Of a DNA stretch of 64,000 nucleotides, positions 44,036 through 56,429 are shown in pieces. Source of the stretch: Larix kaempferi (lineage: Eukaryota > Streptophyta > Pinopsida > Pinales > Pinaceae); contig BSBM01000047.1 of the NCBI GenBank assembly GCA_027924585.1, positions 25,178,501-25,242,500 on the forward strand. Direction: 5' to 3'. The notes beneath the pieces were generated by a model that worked only from the letters and a program-made list of their open reading frames with translations, made no database searches and was not told the origin of the DNA. The translations under genes were made by a program, and so were the position numbers. Numbering within the stretch: the first letter of the stretch is position 1; the number at the start of each line of letters is the position of its first letter.

Positions 44036-46523
44036 TCAAATTATGAGGGCAAAATGATCCACTAGAAACTCCTTTTCTCCATTCAGGTCTGTCGCGCAAG
44101 CTTGTAATTCTCCTTTCTCTATAGTGAGGGATTCCACTTGCTGATCCAATTGATTTTTTTTCTCCTGTAAACTGCTTAGTTGAGATTGAATATCTTCCTT
44201 TTCTCCTTCTAATATCACCTCCTGCACATTGAATGAGTCCTTTTCATCCTCCAAACTCTTAATAGTTTGCATGGATTCTTCTTTTTCTAACGCCAGGCAT
44301 CTCTCTGGTGCCTTATTTCAATTCCTTCACATCGAGCCTGTACTAAATTATCATTTAGATTAACCAATTTTGCTTTGCTCTTTTCTATGTCTTCCATCAA
44401 CTTATGAAGATTATCTTCATTGGCTAAAGCACCAACAACATTTATAAATGTAATAAATTTAAGATCTTTATTCTTTCCTTCAACAATGAGGTTTTCATGT
44501 ATGGTAACAATATCTGCCTATGAAGAAATATTTAATCTCTTTTATGTTCTCTTCATGATAGTCTTTATTTTAGGATCAAAGACTATTGTTTCCATATTAG
44601 CAACCGAATGTTGCTCAGAAGGTGTGAATGGTGTAAGTCCTAACTCAACTAGAGGGATATGTCCTCCAGTGAGAGGGACTTCAGTGTTGATATTCGTAGG
44701 ATTATCAATTTCCATGTCCTGGTGGCCATTACCTTCTTGAAAGTCCTGAGATTCCACATCTTTCTTGATCTGTTCTTTGTCATCATTTTTCTTCTTTAAT
44801 TCTTCTTCTTGTAGTCTTTTTTCTTCTTGTTCCGCAGTCAGCTTTTCATCCCTTTCCCATTCTTCCTTCTTTCATGCTTCTTCAGATTTCTCTTTCTCTT
44901 GTCTCTCTTCTTCTATATTCTTGGCTAGTTCTTATTCATGTATTCAATTTTCATTTTCAGCTGAAAGAGATTCTTCAACTGCCTTTTTCCTTGTTGCTTC
45001 TTCTAAATCTTCTTTTGTCGATGTATCAGCTGGTCTCTGGAGCTTTCCCCTTTTCTTCTTCCAAACCTTTTGTCAAGATCTGAAATATTCTTTTCTCTTT
45101 TATACATTTCCTCTTCCCATAAAAAATGATATGTATATTCATAACTAATCCTACATGATTGGAAATGCAAGGAAACTTTCCGAAGGCGGTCGTTCTTGGA
45201 AAAAATCATTTTTCCCAAGGGATAAGAGTCCCATTCTTTCACAAACTCTTTAGCTTCTTTAACGTTTTTGAATTTATACACCCCAACTATGAGTGGTAGT
45301 GGTGGCTACAATGATTTCTTGTTTTCATGTAAGAAGTTCCCAACACCATTGATAAATACATGTCTTACTATTTCCTTTAATATGATGTAATCGGTGACAT
45401 ATTTAGGTATCAATGATGGGCTCTTTGAACCTCCATATACCCGCAGATAAGCAGCTCATGTAATGAAGTAATAGTCTCCTAATGTTGTGGCTACTATGAG
45501 TGCTTCATCCGACATACAATTGAGTTCTTTGTCAAAAATCAATCTGTACAATGGCATCAAGAATTCTTCACAAAGTTGCTTGTAGAAACTTGCATGCTTG
45601 TGTACCCATAGAATTTGATTTACCATGGATACTGGAGATTCTCTAGGGTTCGATTTGAATCCAATATTTGGAAAAGGGTTCATGACCAGAATACAATCAA
45701 TGATGTAAGATGACATATAAAACTCATCCTTCTTTTTCTTAATTCCTTCATGTGCATCTGCTATGGCTTGCATCATGTCCTCTCAAATAATGTCAGCTCA
45801 GTTGAACACTGTGCCATGCAATGTAATATGATACAATAGGGGTATCCAGTTGAGTTTGTAGTTGTTGGAATTGGCTCTTCCATACACTCTGCATGAGAGA
45901 TTTGTATAAACCTTCAATGGAGTCTTTAGGTTCTTAGTTTCATATTCCCCACCGGCTCTTTGACGTAATTGTTTTCCAGGGATCAACATATTTTTGGCAC
46001 ACTCTACATGATCAATATTCAAACTTCTAACCCAATATTCTGTTAAGAATACTTTAGGTGTTGGGAGCTCGTAGGATTTTCCTATGTGGGAAGGCTGGAA
46101 GGAAGTGAATCCATTTCCGGTAGCACTTGAAATGATCCTAGATTTGACATCCACATAGGGGATAATCCACCCTATTACTTCGACACATGGAAATAACTCA
46201 GGGCATGCAATAGCCTTATAAATACCGGGTTTCTTGATATTTAGGTATATCAACTATTATTTCATTCTAGATTTGGGTATGTTTTGATCCTTGATCACTT
46301 GGTAGAGTTCACTCCACTTGAACTCAGGAGCTACTCATGTAGTGGATTTAGTGTCACCAAAATAAACTTCCAGGGCCATTGCTAGAGAAGCTTAAGTCAT
46401 CCGAATCCAATACTACCACCTTGATGATACGCGTAGGAGCTCTTCTATCCATTTCTAAATACCGTGAAAAAAAGGCAACATCATTGGGTTGCATGAATTC
46501 CATAAAAACTTATAAACTAAACG
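44036..46523 (-). pseudogene. Unidentified decayed coding region with coiled-coil C-terminus
   Basis: Several minus-strand readings line up as one protein. The start is near 46523 (MEFMQPNDVAFFSRYLEMDRR). Next come 46253-45798 and 45776-45456, separated by two TGA codons at positions that read well as Trp, with ATGNGFTSFQPSHIGKSYELP and VNQILWVHKHASFYKQL. Then 45281-45003 (KEWDSYPLGKMIFSKNDRL), a long Glu/Lys-rich stretch (45000-44760), and finally 44272-44036, a heptad-rich coiled coil (VILEGEKEDIQSQLSSLQEKK). The last codons (HFALII) come from the LTR array, so the 3' end is truncated. I do not recognise the family. It may be the gag-like gene of another element or a captured plant gene. 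Confidence 0.5.
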
Positions 46524-47540
46524 AATGCAAGTAATCATGGAATTTCCAAGGAAAACTTCAATGAATAGTGCTTTTAAATTTTTAATATGCAATCCCCTAT
46601 TAACGTGGATGCTTTTGAATTCCTACTTATAGTGATTATAAGTTTGATCCTCCAACATTAACACAAACAATTATTGCGCTGTGAATACTAGGGTTTAACG
46701 TCGCTTTGAACAAGCATGCATATACTCCATTGAGAATAGAACTAGACAATTTATGTATGAAGGAATGGTTGTAAAAGAATTTAATGAAGAAAAGAAATGA
46801 ATATTTAGTCTCTTGTCAATATAAACCTATCAATTCTTCCTCAAGATAATCATAATTTGTAACAAAAAAATACAAATAAAGAATACGCACTGTTAAAACT
46901 AGGGCTTAATGCTCTTTCGAGAAAAATCGCACCTGAGAAAAGACATGTAAACTAGGGTTTAACGCCTGTTGAATAAGCAAGCATTTGAGACCAAATCTAA
47001 TAAAATTTGGGTTTGATATTCTTTTTGCAAAAGAAGCAGTTGAGAACAGATATATAATAGCCAGGGTTTAATGTTGCTTCCTGCAATCAAGTAGTCATTC
47101 AGGGTTAGGGGTAAATAGCGGACCAAGAGTCTCAATTATCCAAAATCATGTGTGGAAGAAGATCTGAAAGTTAAGGTGGAATGCCGCATCTCTCATTGTG
47201 ATGTAACACACATATTAAGGCTTCTTAGGAAACTACGACATAAATGCAGTCTCAAATACTGGCCCTAATGGCTTCAAGGGAACCAATGAAAGTGATATGT
47301 CAGAATGTAACGACCTAACCAATCTCATACTGACTCTCTTTGACATCAATCCATTATAGCCAAGTGGAAAATATACCGGATGAAGAAAAAGATGTATCTA
47401 CCTAGACCTATGACATGCACGTCGATGAGACTGCAGTCGATCTGGGATAGATTCAATTCTAGGTGTTGCAGTGGACGCAACGACATTAAGGAACGGGGTT
47501 GAAATCACGAACGGGGTTCCAATTTTTTAATATAATAGCT
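46524..47540. other. Spacer with dispersed gggtttaacg-type repeats
   Basis: No gene is visible. Short related motifs occur near 46692 (ctagggtttaacg), 46900 (ctagggcttaatg), 46955 (ctagggtttaacg), 47008 (tgggtttgatatt) and 47064 (agggtttaatg), each followed after 10-25 bases by aagca or gaagca. They lie upstream of the unidentified minus-strand gene, so they may be its 5' region. Confidence 0.45.
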
Positions 47541-48479
47541 AAAAAAAAAACTAATTCCTCTTAAAATTCGATTAAGGAGTTATAGGGTTAAGAGAGCTTT
47601 CTTCAATCCAATCGTATTTTGAAAGTGAATTTAACAAATAAGAAAAATCGTGTTTTATAGGCCAAAAGCATACCACTTGTCGATAAACATTATCTTATTC
47701 TGATAGTTTTCAGGGAGAATTCAAAATTGCTATGACATTTTATTGGCAATGAAATGATATGGTCGTCGATCTTTATTGGATTTGATCTTCATTTACCACC
47801 GATAAAGTTTGACAATGAACCTAACCATCTTTTCAAAGGACACAATTATAACATTTTCGACAGAAAATATCAAACATCATGCAACACGGTCAGGGAAGAA
47901 TTATTTCCTAAGCTGACAGTTTCAGTGAGAAATAGATAATGCCACCAATATGTTTTGGAGCATAAAACATTAGTCTGGCGAACAAGACTTGCCCTTTTTG
48001 AAAAAATTCTAAGTAAAAAATATGGCGATAATCAAAGAGTGAGGGAGGTTCGATGTTCTACCATAATATTTCCAAGAACCCCTCGGACTCGCTTCCAAGA
48101 GATTTACCAATATCCCTAGCATTTCGCAGTAAAAGAGAAAAGGCGATCGTTGTATCGATGAGAAAATGGAAACTTCCGCCGACGTTTCGGGGAAAAACTG
48201 GGAACATCTCCGACCTGTTTTGGATCAGTTCACACAAGTGGCCCGATGCTTCTACGAAAAACAAACTTCTTTTTTTCAGTGTTTCGCAGAGTTATCAATA
48301 AATCGCTAAAACAGTCAAAAGGCCCCAAAACTTGGAAAAAATTCTAAGTGTCAATTTCCAGTAAACAACCAATCTCCAAGCAATAATTTTTTTTTAAAGT
48401 AAATCAAGCCAACATTTGAATTCAATTAAAGGTAGGGGCACCTGCTTTTGCACAAAAACTGGGGAAGGTTATTGCAGTT
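47541..48479. other. Spacer without a recognised feature
   Basis: AT-rich sequence with short chance ORFs (for example 48053-48301). I see no conserved domain or RNA gene. Confidence 0.45.
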
Positions 48480-51400
48480 ACAATAGGTTCATATTCCATA
48501 TTACTGCAAAATGGTTAAGGAAACCCTCCTTCAGTATTTCATAGGTAATAGAAAACTGCAAGGAGCTTCTGGTGTAGATTTTGTTAAGTTGGATATGGCG
48601 AAGGAGGCATCTATTCCATAGACAAAAATCATAAAGGGTGCAAGATAGGTGGGTCTAGCTCCGGATTTCTCTCCAGTAAAAACTAGAAGTGCTAGAAAAG
48701 CAAAGTTAAGGAAATAGAAAGGTCTAGAAATTGAAGAAACCTCACCAGACACTAATTTGGTGTCCCCACCCTTTGAAGCTAGGGCTCTTAGAGAAGTTAA
48801 ATCCCTTTCAAGGGTGAAAAAATGATTTTTTTTTCTCTTTGAATGTAAGGGGAGTGGGGTCCTCCCAAAATTCCTTGCCCTAAAGAGAATGCTAGATATT
48901 ATGCAACTTGATGTTGTTTTTTTACAAGCCTAACTATGGTTAGTGGAGAGAAATCTAGACAATTCTTCATGAAGCTTAACCCGAATTGGGAGATTTTCTC
49001 TATAGATGCAGAGGGACTTTCTGGTGGTTTCCTTGCTTCTTGGGATCTTAGGAAAAGTTTCTTTCTTCCTTTTAAGACCTCAGTGGGTATTCTTCTAATA
49101 GTGAAGCTAGTAGGTTTGGACATGAGTTTAAGCATCATTAATTGCTATGGCACTTATCTTGATAGCCGGCTCTATTGGAAACGCATTCAAATGGAACACT
49201 TGCTGGAGCTCCCTGATATGATTCTGGTGGGGGGTCTTAATTTTACAAAAAATTCCTCTGAGATATGGGGCCATCATTCTAAGATAGATCCACTGGGTCC
49301 TTTTTTCACTAATATTTTCTCCTCGTTTAATCTAATTGATATCAAACCTATTCCTATTGTCCCAACTTGGAGGAATGGTATAAATGGTTAGAACTGCATT
49401 CTCAAACGCCTAGACAGATTCTTGGTATCAGAAGTCCTATTGTAGAATTTTTTTAACTTAAGATCATGGGTGGATCTTTCCAATATATCTGGTCACTATC
49501 ATATTCTCTTTCAGTTTGAATTGCAAGGAAATTGGAATAAATTTCCTTTCAAATTTAACCACTCATGGTTATCAGATCAAGAATATATTTTGTTGGTTAA
49601 GGAGGAATGGTCAAAGATGGTTGTGGATCCTAGTTCCTAGGATATGGATATTCTGGTTCAGAAACTTAGGCAGCTTAGGAATACTACTGTAAAATTGGAG
49701 AAAGACAAGAAAAAATCGTTGAGACAAGAACTACTGAACTTGGAGGAAGATATAGGGATGATATATTCTTCAAATCTCTTTGAACCAATGGCTCCAAAGG
49801 ACTAGGAGTCACTCTCATTGATTTAGAAAAAAAGGAAATTGACAATCTTGAAACTTGAAGAGGAATCCTAGAGATTGAAAAGTCGCGTAGTTTGGATTGA
49901 AGTTGGTGATTCAAATATTAAATTCTTCCACAAATTTGTTGAAAATGGGAGGAATCAAAATTCTATTTGGGAACTACAGGATTTGGATGGGAATAAGTTG
50001 TCGATAAATGAGGAGTTCCACATGGGGTCCATTTACTATTTACATAATTTGTACAAGGATCCGAAGACATCTTCATTTATTGAGCAATTCAAAGTCATTA
50101 AATAATACCCTAGTTCTTCTCCAAGGATGAAGGGAATGATATGTTCTTGCCGGTCACATTGGATGAAGTGGAGAGTGTTCTGAAAGGTTTTTCTCAATCC
50201 AAAAGTCTGAGCCTTGATGGGTGTACAATAGAGTTCTTTCTACATTTCTTTGATATTATGGGTCTGTATGTTCTGGAAGCAATGGAAGAATCCATATTAT
50301 CAGGAAAGGTTAGTGGAGTTGTTAACTCTACATTTCTCACACTCATTCATAAATGATCCCACCTAAAGGATTTTAGCATCTTTCGACTGATCTCTTTATG
50401 CAATCTAATATATAAAGTCATCTCCAAAATTATTGCAAAAATATTGAAGCCGATTTGATCAAAATACATATCCCTTGAACAGTTTGGCTTCTTGGATGAT
50501 AGACAAATCCTAGATGCAGTTGGGGTTGCTCAGGAGGTTTTCCATATCATTAAATCAAAACATTTAAAAGCACTTATTCTAAAAATGGACCTAGTCAAGG
50601 CATATGATCGTGTGGAATGGACATTCCTTCATCTCATATTAATACAAATTGGTCTACCATGGGAATTCAACACGTGGATCATGGCTTATGTAACATCGGT
50701 GAATTATGCAGTCCTTATAAATGGTACTCCCTCGGGGTTTTTTAAGGGGACTAGGGGTTTACGTCAGGGGTTCCCTCTATCCCCTTTTGTTATGTCTCAT
50801 TATCGAAGGTTTAAGCAGGCTTCTCATCAAAGCAAGGTCGCAGGGGGCACTGAAGGGGATTAGAGTCACTACTTAAACCTCGGTGACTCACCTTTTGTTC
50901 GTAGATGATGTAATTCTCTTTGGACCGGGTTGTGATTTAGAATGGCATGAAATAAAGGTAATTCCAATGCTCTTTTGCAGTGTGTCTGGAATGCTAATTA
51001 GCAATGATAAATCCTTTCTTTTTTAAAATGACTTGGAGGAGGATTTAAAGTCATGGATTAGTCAATATTATTCATGCAATTCTGTCTGTTTGGAAAAAGG
51101 TACCAATTACCTGGGTTTCTTCATAATTACAAACTGTTATCATGTAGCGTATTGGGGATGGTTACTTAAGAAATTTGACAACAGAATTAGCAATTGGTGT
51201 TGGCGATGGTTGTATTGGTGGGGGGAGAATTACATGATTTAAATAAGTTCTTCAAAACCTCGCGGTTTATTGGATCTCTCTGTACACAATCCCAAATTCA
51301 ATCCTTAATGGTATGCGCAAAATATTTTTCAACTTTATGTGGTTTGGGGGCAGATAGAAGAAGAAATATCACTTGGTAAATTGGTTGCAATTGGCCAAAC

Positions 51401-51895
51401 CCAAATAGGTGGGGGGTTGGGCATTGAAAAACATCTTCTATTTTGCAAAATCCTTATCTGCTAAAAACTTATGAAGGGCCATATTTGTAGAAATCCTCTG
51501 GTGCAAAATAATCAAAGACAAATACATAAGGAATCTCTCTATTATGCAGTGGCTCCGTCAGAGAAACAAAAGGCTGGAGGGTGCTTCAAACATTTGGATT
51601 GGAATTTGGAATGGTTAGATATTCTCAAGTGATTGAACAGTGGCTGGTACGAAAGCTGGGGAATAGAAAGGAGATCCAGATTGGTGAAGATCCAATTTGG
51701 GGGGGGGGTCTGATGTTGTATAAATTATCACAGGAGTTAATCTGCTTGTTGAGAAATAATGGATATTATACTATAAACCATATCGCAACTCAATCTTCAA
51801 TATGATTGGATTAATCCCCATCAACTAGGACTCTATGGATCTTTAAGTAGAGAATGGTCCCAATATATCTTGGAGTTTAAGAGGAGCAATATCTA
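48480..51895 (+). pseudogene. Plant L1-type LINE, endonuclease and reverse transcriptase (3' end missing)
   Basis: A decayed ORF1 tail (48500-48825) is followed by ORF2. The endonuclease begins near 48833 (SLNVRGVGSSQNSLALKRML, LDVVFLQA) and continues in 48936-49391 (LSGGFLASWD, IINCYGTYLD, LVGGLNFTKNSSEIWG). The Asp of the usual GGDLNFT motif reads as Gly. The RT is in 50141-50950: DEVESVLKGFSQSKSLSLDG, KMDLVKAYDRVEW, TRGLRQGFPLSPF and FVDD at 50898-50909. Later parts match the LINE fragments at 2490 and 54535. Many stops and frameshifts are present. The zinc-binding and RNase H parts and poly(A) tail are absent; homology ends near 51895. LINEs are normally truncated at the 5' end, so the missing 3' end implies later rearrangement. 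Confidence 0.85.
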
Positions 51896-52130
51896 AATTG
51901 ACTGGCCTCTAAAATTGTCTCTTTTCCCCACTATATTTCATCATTTTGATATCACATTTAACCATAAATCATTACGTTCACTTTCTAATGCTTATCTTTT
52001 CTTCTAAATTGTTAATTAAAATAAAAGGAAGTAGATGACATGAATTCATAACATATTTTTGGTAATGAGTTATTTTCTTGCATTTGGTGATATCTTTCCA
52101 CATTTTGGATTAAGATCAAAGAGCTTCAGG
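51896..52130. other. Unexplained 235-bp junction segment
   Basis: AT-rich sequence between the truncated LINE and the second long LTR. If the LTR is a plus-strand 3' LTR, this could be the last remnant of that element's internal region. No polypurine tract is obvious. Confidence 0.35.
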
Positions 52131-54526
52131 TGTTGGTACCCATTCCACTACGCAATCCGACATTTGTTCTGGTACTACTCCAAATAAACCTTTTGTCCAA
52201 AGACTAATGAATGCATCAAATAATTAGATATATTATTAGTCCAACACACAATTCATTGGGCCATTATTCTATTGGGATTATTATCATAATACATTAGATG
52301 GGAAGGGAATAATTGTTATATCACTAATGTAGTGTTGGAATAGTTCAATTTTCATAAAATAAGGTGCAAGCAATGTTTTGTTAGTCGCCACTTAATGAAA
52401 AAGAAACCTGGAGAGATTTGATAAAAACTTAAACATTTACCTGGAGATTGGGAATTTCTTATTACTTCTTTTAGTGATCTTACTTCTTTGTAATTGTTCT
52501 TCTACTTATTTTTATTTTCTATTTTGTAATATTAATTTTTATGTGAAGGATTAATGAATAGAAGATAACAAACGATGAATGAATTTACTGGAGGAGGAAG
52601 GAATAAATCAAACAATTTAAAATTCGTTTGGCACTCAATCCGACACTTTTGTCATTAATCCAGGAAGAATATTTCGGGCTCAATTTCTGAGCAATCCATG
52701 AGGAATCTAGTGAAACCGTTTAAAACCCACTTCCCAATTATGGTCATTTACCCTTAAACATGGACATATTTCGGAATATCCAAATATATCTAGAGAAAAA
52801 CGTGCCCGAACAGATGTAATTTTTCCATAATTAGGGTTACAATATGTTTTGTAAAATTAATAATTTGTTGAACGTCCCAGAGCCCTGGGGATTCGTTTTT
52901 ATCTTCTCCTTTGAGTATGAATGTATAAATCAAGGTGTGAAGAGGAGAAGAGGGATCCAATCTTATGGTATGAGAGATATGATATTGTAATTTTGTGAGA
53001 AATAACTGAGCGTGACCAATTTGTAAACAAATATTTGATCTTTAATGAAGTATTGATTATTGTTGCTTTTTGAGGAGGCTCTTTGTTCTGAGTTAGTTTC
53101 TAGGCATGTTTCCCAGGTCAGGAAGGGCCCCTTGACTTAGGTAACATCCTGCTATTTCCAATTTTTAATTTCATTTTGATTTGTATTTCATTTTTATCTT
53201 GGTAATTGTTTTCATTGTTATGATAATTTTGATTCTGCAGTTGTTTCATTTATAGATCAATCCACGATTTGAACACCTGTATTCATTTTCAATTCATTAC
53301 AATATTTTTTATCTCTCATACAACAATTGCACGCCTCTTCCTTGCAATTTCCCAGTGCATATTTACTCCTACGCTATCACTCTCATTCCAGCACTTCACA
53401 ACTCAGGTATGCAATTGCACTCCCATTCCTGCACTCACGGATTCCAACTACTTATTTTTCCACCTACACTTAACAATTATCTCAACATTGTTTCTCTTTA
53501 TTGATGCCTATATCTCTATTTTCAAATCTCTAGTTAACATTGCATGTTTTGACTATTCATTGTGTATATTTCATTTATACATTGTTTTTTCTTTCATCTG
53601 ATACATATTCATTCTGTGTATATTCTGTTGTCAATATTTAATATATTATGTTTGCTTTGTTTCTATCATTTATTTCACAGTTTCTTTTGTTTCAAATTAG
53701 ATGTTTGTTATATCTTGTGTTATATTTGTTTTATATTAGTTGTGTTGTTGTTTGCAATAATTATGCTTTCATAAAAATATATTGTTTGTATATATTATTT
53801 TGTTGATTAGTAGTAGCATCTTTAATTGTCTAAATTAGTAATTGTTTTAGTATTTGCTTGTTATAATATGAATAATATGTTGTAAATAAAACATTATTAC
53901 AATGTCAATTTTGTAAATAGATGTTAGTATTACTATTTCACCTAGAAATTCACATCTTCCATTATTTCATATGTGGTGTTAAATTTAGGACAAAACAAAA
54001 TTTCATATTAACACATCATTGCTCTTTCTTTCACTTCCATTTTATCATCTTTCTTTCTTCATTATGTCACATTACTTTCCCTCCATGGCTTCTAGGGTGT
54101 ATCTTTTTTAGGACAGTTCACTTTCATAGTTCAATCTGAGATTTCATTTGCAATTTGTTTTGCTTTGATTTGTTCTTTCGGTAGCTTAAATTTCCTTTTA
54201 TATTTCTTGCACTTTAATTCATGTACTTTGGATTCTTGCAATTTAATTTTACATACTTTTAATTACCAAAGGTTAGATTTAAGGCCTAACTCATAAGATA
54301 TGGTCTCTCCATAACGGGCTTCTTCCCTAGGTGTTGAGATAGATATCCCCATATATTTGTTTTGTTTATTATAACTGAGTGTGTTTTCCGGCATTAGGTC
54401 AAGTTAGATTAGGATAGATTAGGCTAGATTACTTTGACCCTGCACATATAGTGTTGACACCTCTAAGTCTATGGATCGTGGTCGATAATTTAATGTCGAA
54501 CTAATTAATATATAATTTTACCGACA
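52131..54526 (+). mobile_element. Long LTR, copy B
   Basis: A 2396-bp copy of 13-2479, starting TGTTGGTA and ending TACCGACA (one change in the terminal repeat). It lacks the 53-bp duplication of copy A and is followed at once by the same LINE fragment. Confidence 0.62.
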
Positions 54527-55619
54527 CTAGTTGTCTCTGGGGGGAATAATTACATGAGTTAAATAAGTTCTTCAAAACATCGCAGTTTATTGGCTCTCTC
54601 TGTACACAATCCCAAATTCAATCCTCAATGGTTGCGCGGAATATTTTTCAACTTTATATGGTTCGAGGGTAGAGAGAAGAAGAAATATCACTTGGTAAAT
54701 TGGTTGCAATTGGCCAAACCCAAATAGTTGGGGTTTGGGCATTGAAAAACATCTTCTATTTTGAAAAATCCTTATCAGCTAAAAAATTATGGAGGGCCAT
54801 ATTTGCAGACAGCCTCTAGTGCAAAATAATCAAAGAAAAATACATAAGGAATCTCTCTATTGTGCATTGGCTCCGTCAGAGAAACAAAATGCTGGAGGGT
54901 GCTTCAAACATTTGGATTGGCATGGTTAGATATTCTCAAGTGATTGAACAATGGCTGGTACGAAAGTTGGGGAATGGAAAGGAGATCCGGATTGGTGAAG
55001 ATCCAATTTTTGGGGGGTCCGATGTTGTATAAATTATCACAAGAGTTATTCTACTTGCTGATAAATTATGGATATTATACTCTAAACCAGATCGCAACTT
55101 GATCTTCAATATGATTGGATTAATCCCCACCATCTAGGACTCTATGGATCTTTAAGTAGAGAATGGGCCCAATATATCTTGGATTTTAAGATGAACAATA
55201 TCCAACTATCTAGCATGAAGGACCTCTTGTTATGGTTGTGGAATGAGAAAACGGGGTCCATTAATGCTAAAATGGAATATGATTCTTTGTTCTTTGAAAC
55301 TTCTGATCCACATAAATGGTGGTACAACGTTTCTTGGAATTGGAAAGCCACGATTAAAATCATCCTTTTTAATTGGTTGGCTTTGGATAATAGTATTCTA
55401 ACATGGTATAATTTCCTGTGAAGAGGAGGCATAGGGCCTAATAGATGTACTCTCTATTGTGGGGAGGCATAATCAGTGGACCATCTCTTTGTGAAGTGCC
55501 TCTTTACTGTTGGGGTGTGTAAGATCATTTTTTCTACAATCAATTTAAATTTTCATTGGTCTTCTGGGACATTCTCCAAAATCCTACTCTATTGGCATAA
55601 CAACTATGACTATTGGGAT
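54527..55619 (+). pseudogene. LINE fragment, RT tail and zinc-binding domain (copy B)
   Basis: Near-identical to 2480-3572, with the zinc-binding region in 55179-55500 (WLWNEKTG, NWLALDNSILTWY, CTLYCGEA, then TAA and DHLFVKC). The TAA within the Cys/His cluster is shared with copy A. It ends with gggat at the gypsy insertion. Confidence 0.8.
55615..55619. repeat. Target-site duplication gggat, left, copy B
   Basis: Same five bases at the same LINE position as in copy A. Confidence 0.85.
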
Positions 55620-56419
55620 TGTTGACACAAACCCAGTCAACAGGGGTTCCTCAATTTTTTGACACCCAAACCACCGCGATCTCCCTGAGCACCGACCCAT
55701 ACAGGTTTTACCCTGTCGAGCAACACCTGCGGAGCAAATGAATTCTCACCCGAGATGTTCGAGGGAGAGTTGATGGAACCATGTTTCCGCCGAATGAAGA
55801 AGGACCATGTGTGGCTACTTATCGACTTAGCACATCATTACATACCAGATCTAATTATTCACCTTATGCATTAAACAGAGTCACAACATCATTCAACAAA
55901 TCTTATTGTTAATAAAACCATCAATGCGCAAACAGATCTAACAACATAACATCATTTGAAATAGGAAAACATCGCATCATTTATAGATTCATATCGCAGA
56001 TCACATTCATAACAGAAAACGGGAAAGGACACAATGGTTCTCCTCAAACTTCGTAATGTCATATTAACCTTCACAGCAAATCACAGATACATCAACATAA
56101 TTCTTCTGTAGCATACCCAGATTCAACAAGACCAATATCCAAAACATATCACAATAACAATTCTCCAATCCCAGTTATCTATTACTTGCAATACTTCATC
56201 TATTTATAGGCTTGTGCCTTTACATTTAGGTCCACTCAGGCAACCGCTTAACTACTTCTTACCAAACTCTACAAAAAGGACAACCCTAACCCGCACAATG
56301 CGGTTCAACATGACCCAAAAATACATAAAATACTATTATTTCCGACTTGCGCGGCATCTTTCTCCTTTCATAGCATCCACGATGCTGCACAACTGACTCA
56401 TCAAACTCGCCTGCCAACA
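55620..56419 (-). repeat. Gypsy copy B, 3' LTR
   Basis: An 800-bp LTR with TGTTG/CAACA ends. It shares diagnostic bases with the copy-A 3' LTR rather than the copy-A 5' LTR (gagatgttcgaggg; gtgtggctac). TATA box at 56201-56208. Confidence 0.9.
56201..56208 (-). promoter_or_regulatory. TATA box in gypsy copy B LTR
   Basis: Minus-strand TATAAATA, as in both LTRs of copy A. Confidence 0.55.
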
Positions 56420-56429
56420 AGCCCCCAAC

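Larger units (their letters stand above)
17546..44057 (-). mobile_element. Tandem array of a non-autonomous LTR retrotransposon
   Basis: The same sequence recurs from 17546, 24550, 32736 and 40923. Spacings are 7004, 8186 and 8187 bp. Each unit is one LTR plus one internal region, so the array reads LTR-internal-LTR-internal-LTR-internal-LTR with shared LTRs, all on the minus strand. Units 2 and 3 are nearly the same length; unit 1 lacks 1182 bp. Homology stops at 44057 inside or just past the fourth LTR. Adjacent-LTR sharing is the known product of unequal recombination between LTRs. The element has a primer site, a TATA box and one gag/protease-like ORF, but no RT, RNase H or integrase in any unit. 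Confidence 0.88.

Noticed and set aside
17541-44046. attat at both ends of the array as a target duplication
   Set aside because: The right-hand attat (44040-44044) lies in sequence that is also inside the internal regions of the other units, so it is element sequence, not a duplicated target.
17546-44057. CRISPR or classical satellite interpretation of the regular repeats
   Set aside because: Units are kilobases long with LTR, primer site and coding sequence; the short U3 repeats vary and have no unique spacers.
46692-47070. Interstitial telomere repeat
   Set aside because: gggtttaa motifs are single, separated by tens of bases and imperfect, not tandem TTTAGGG.
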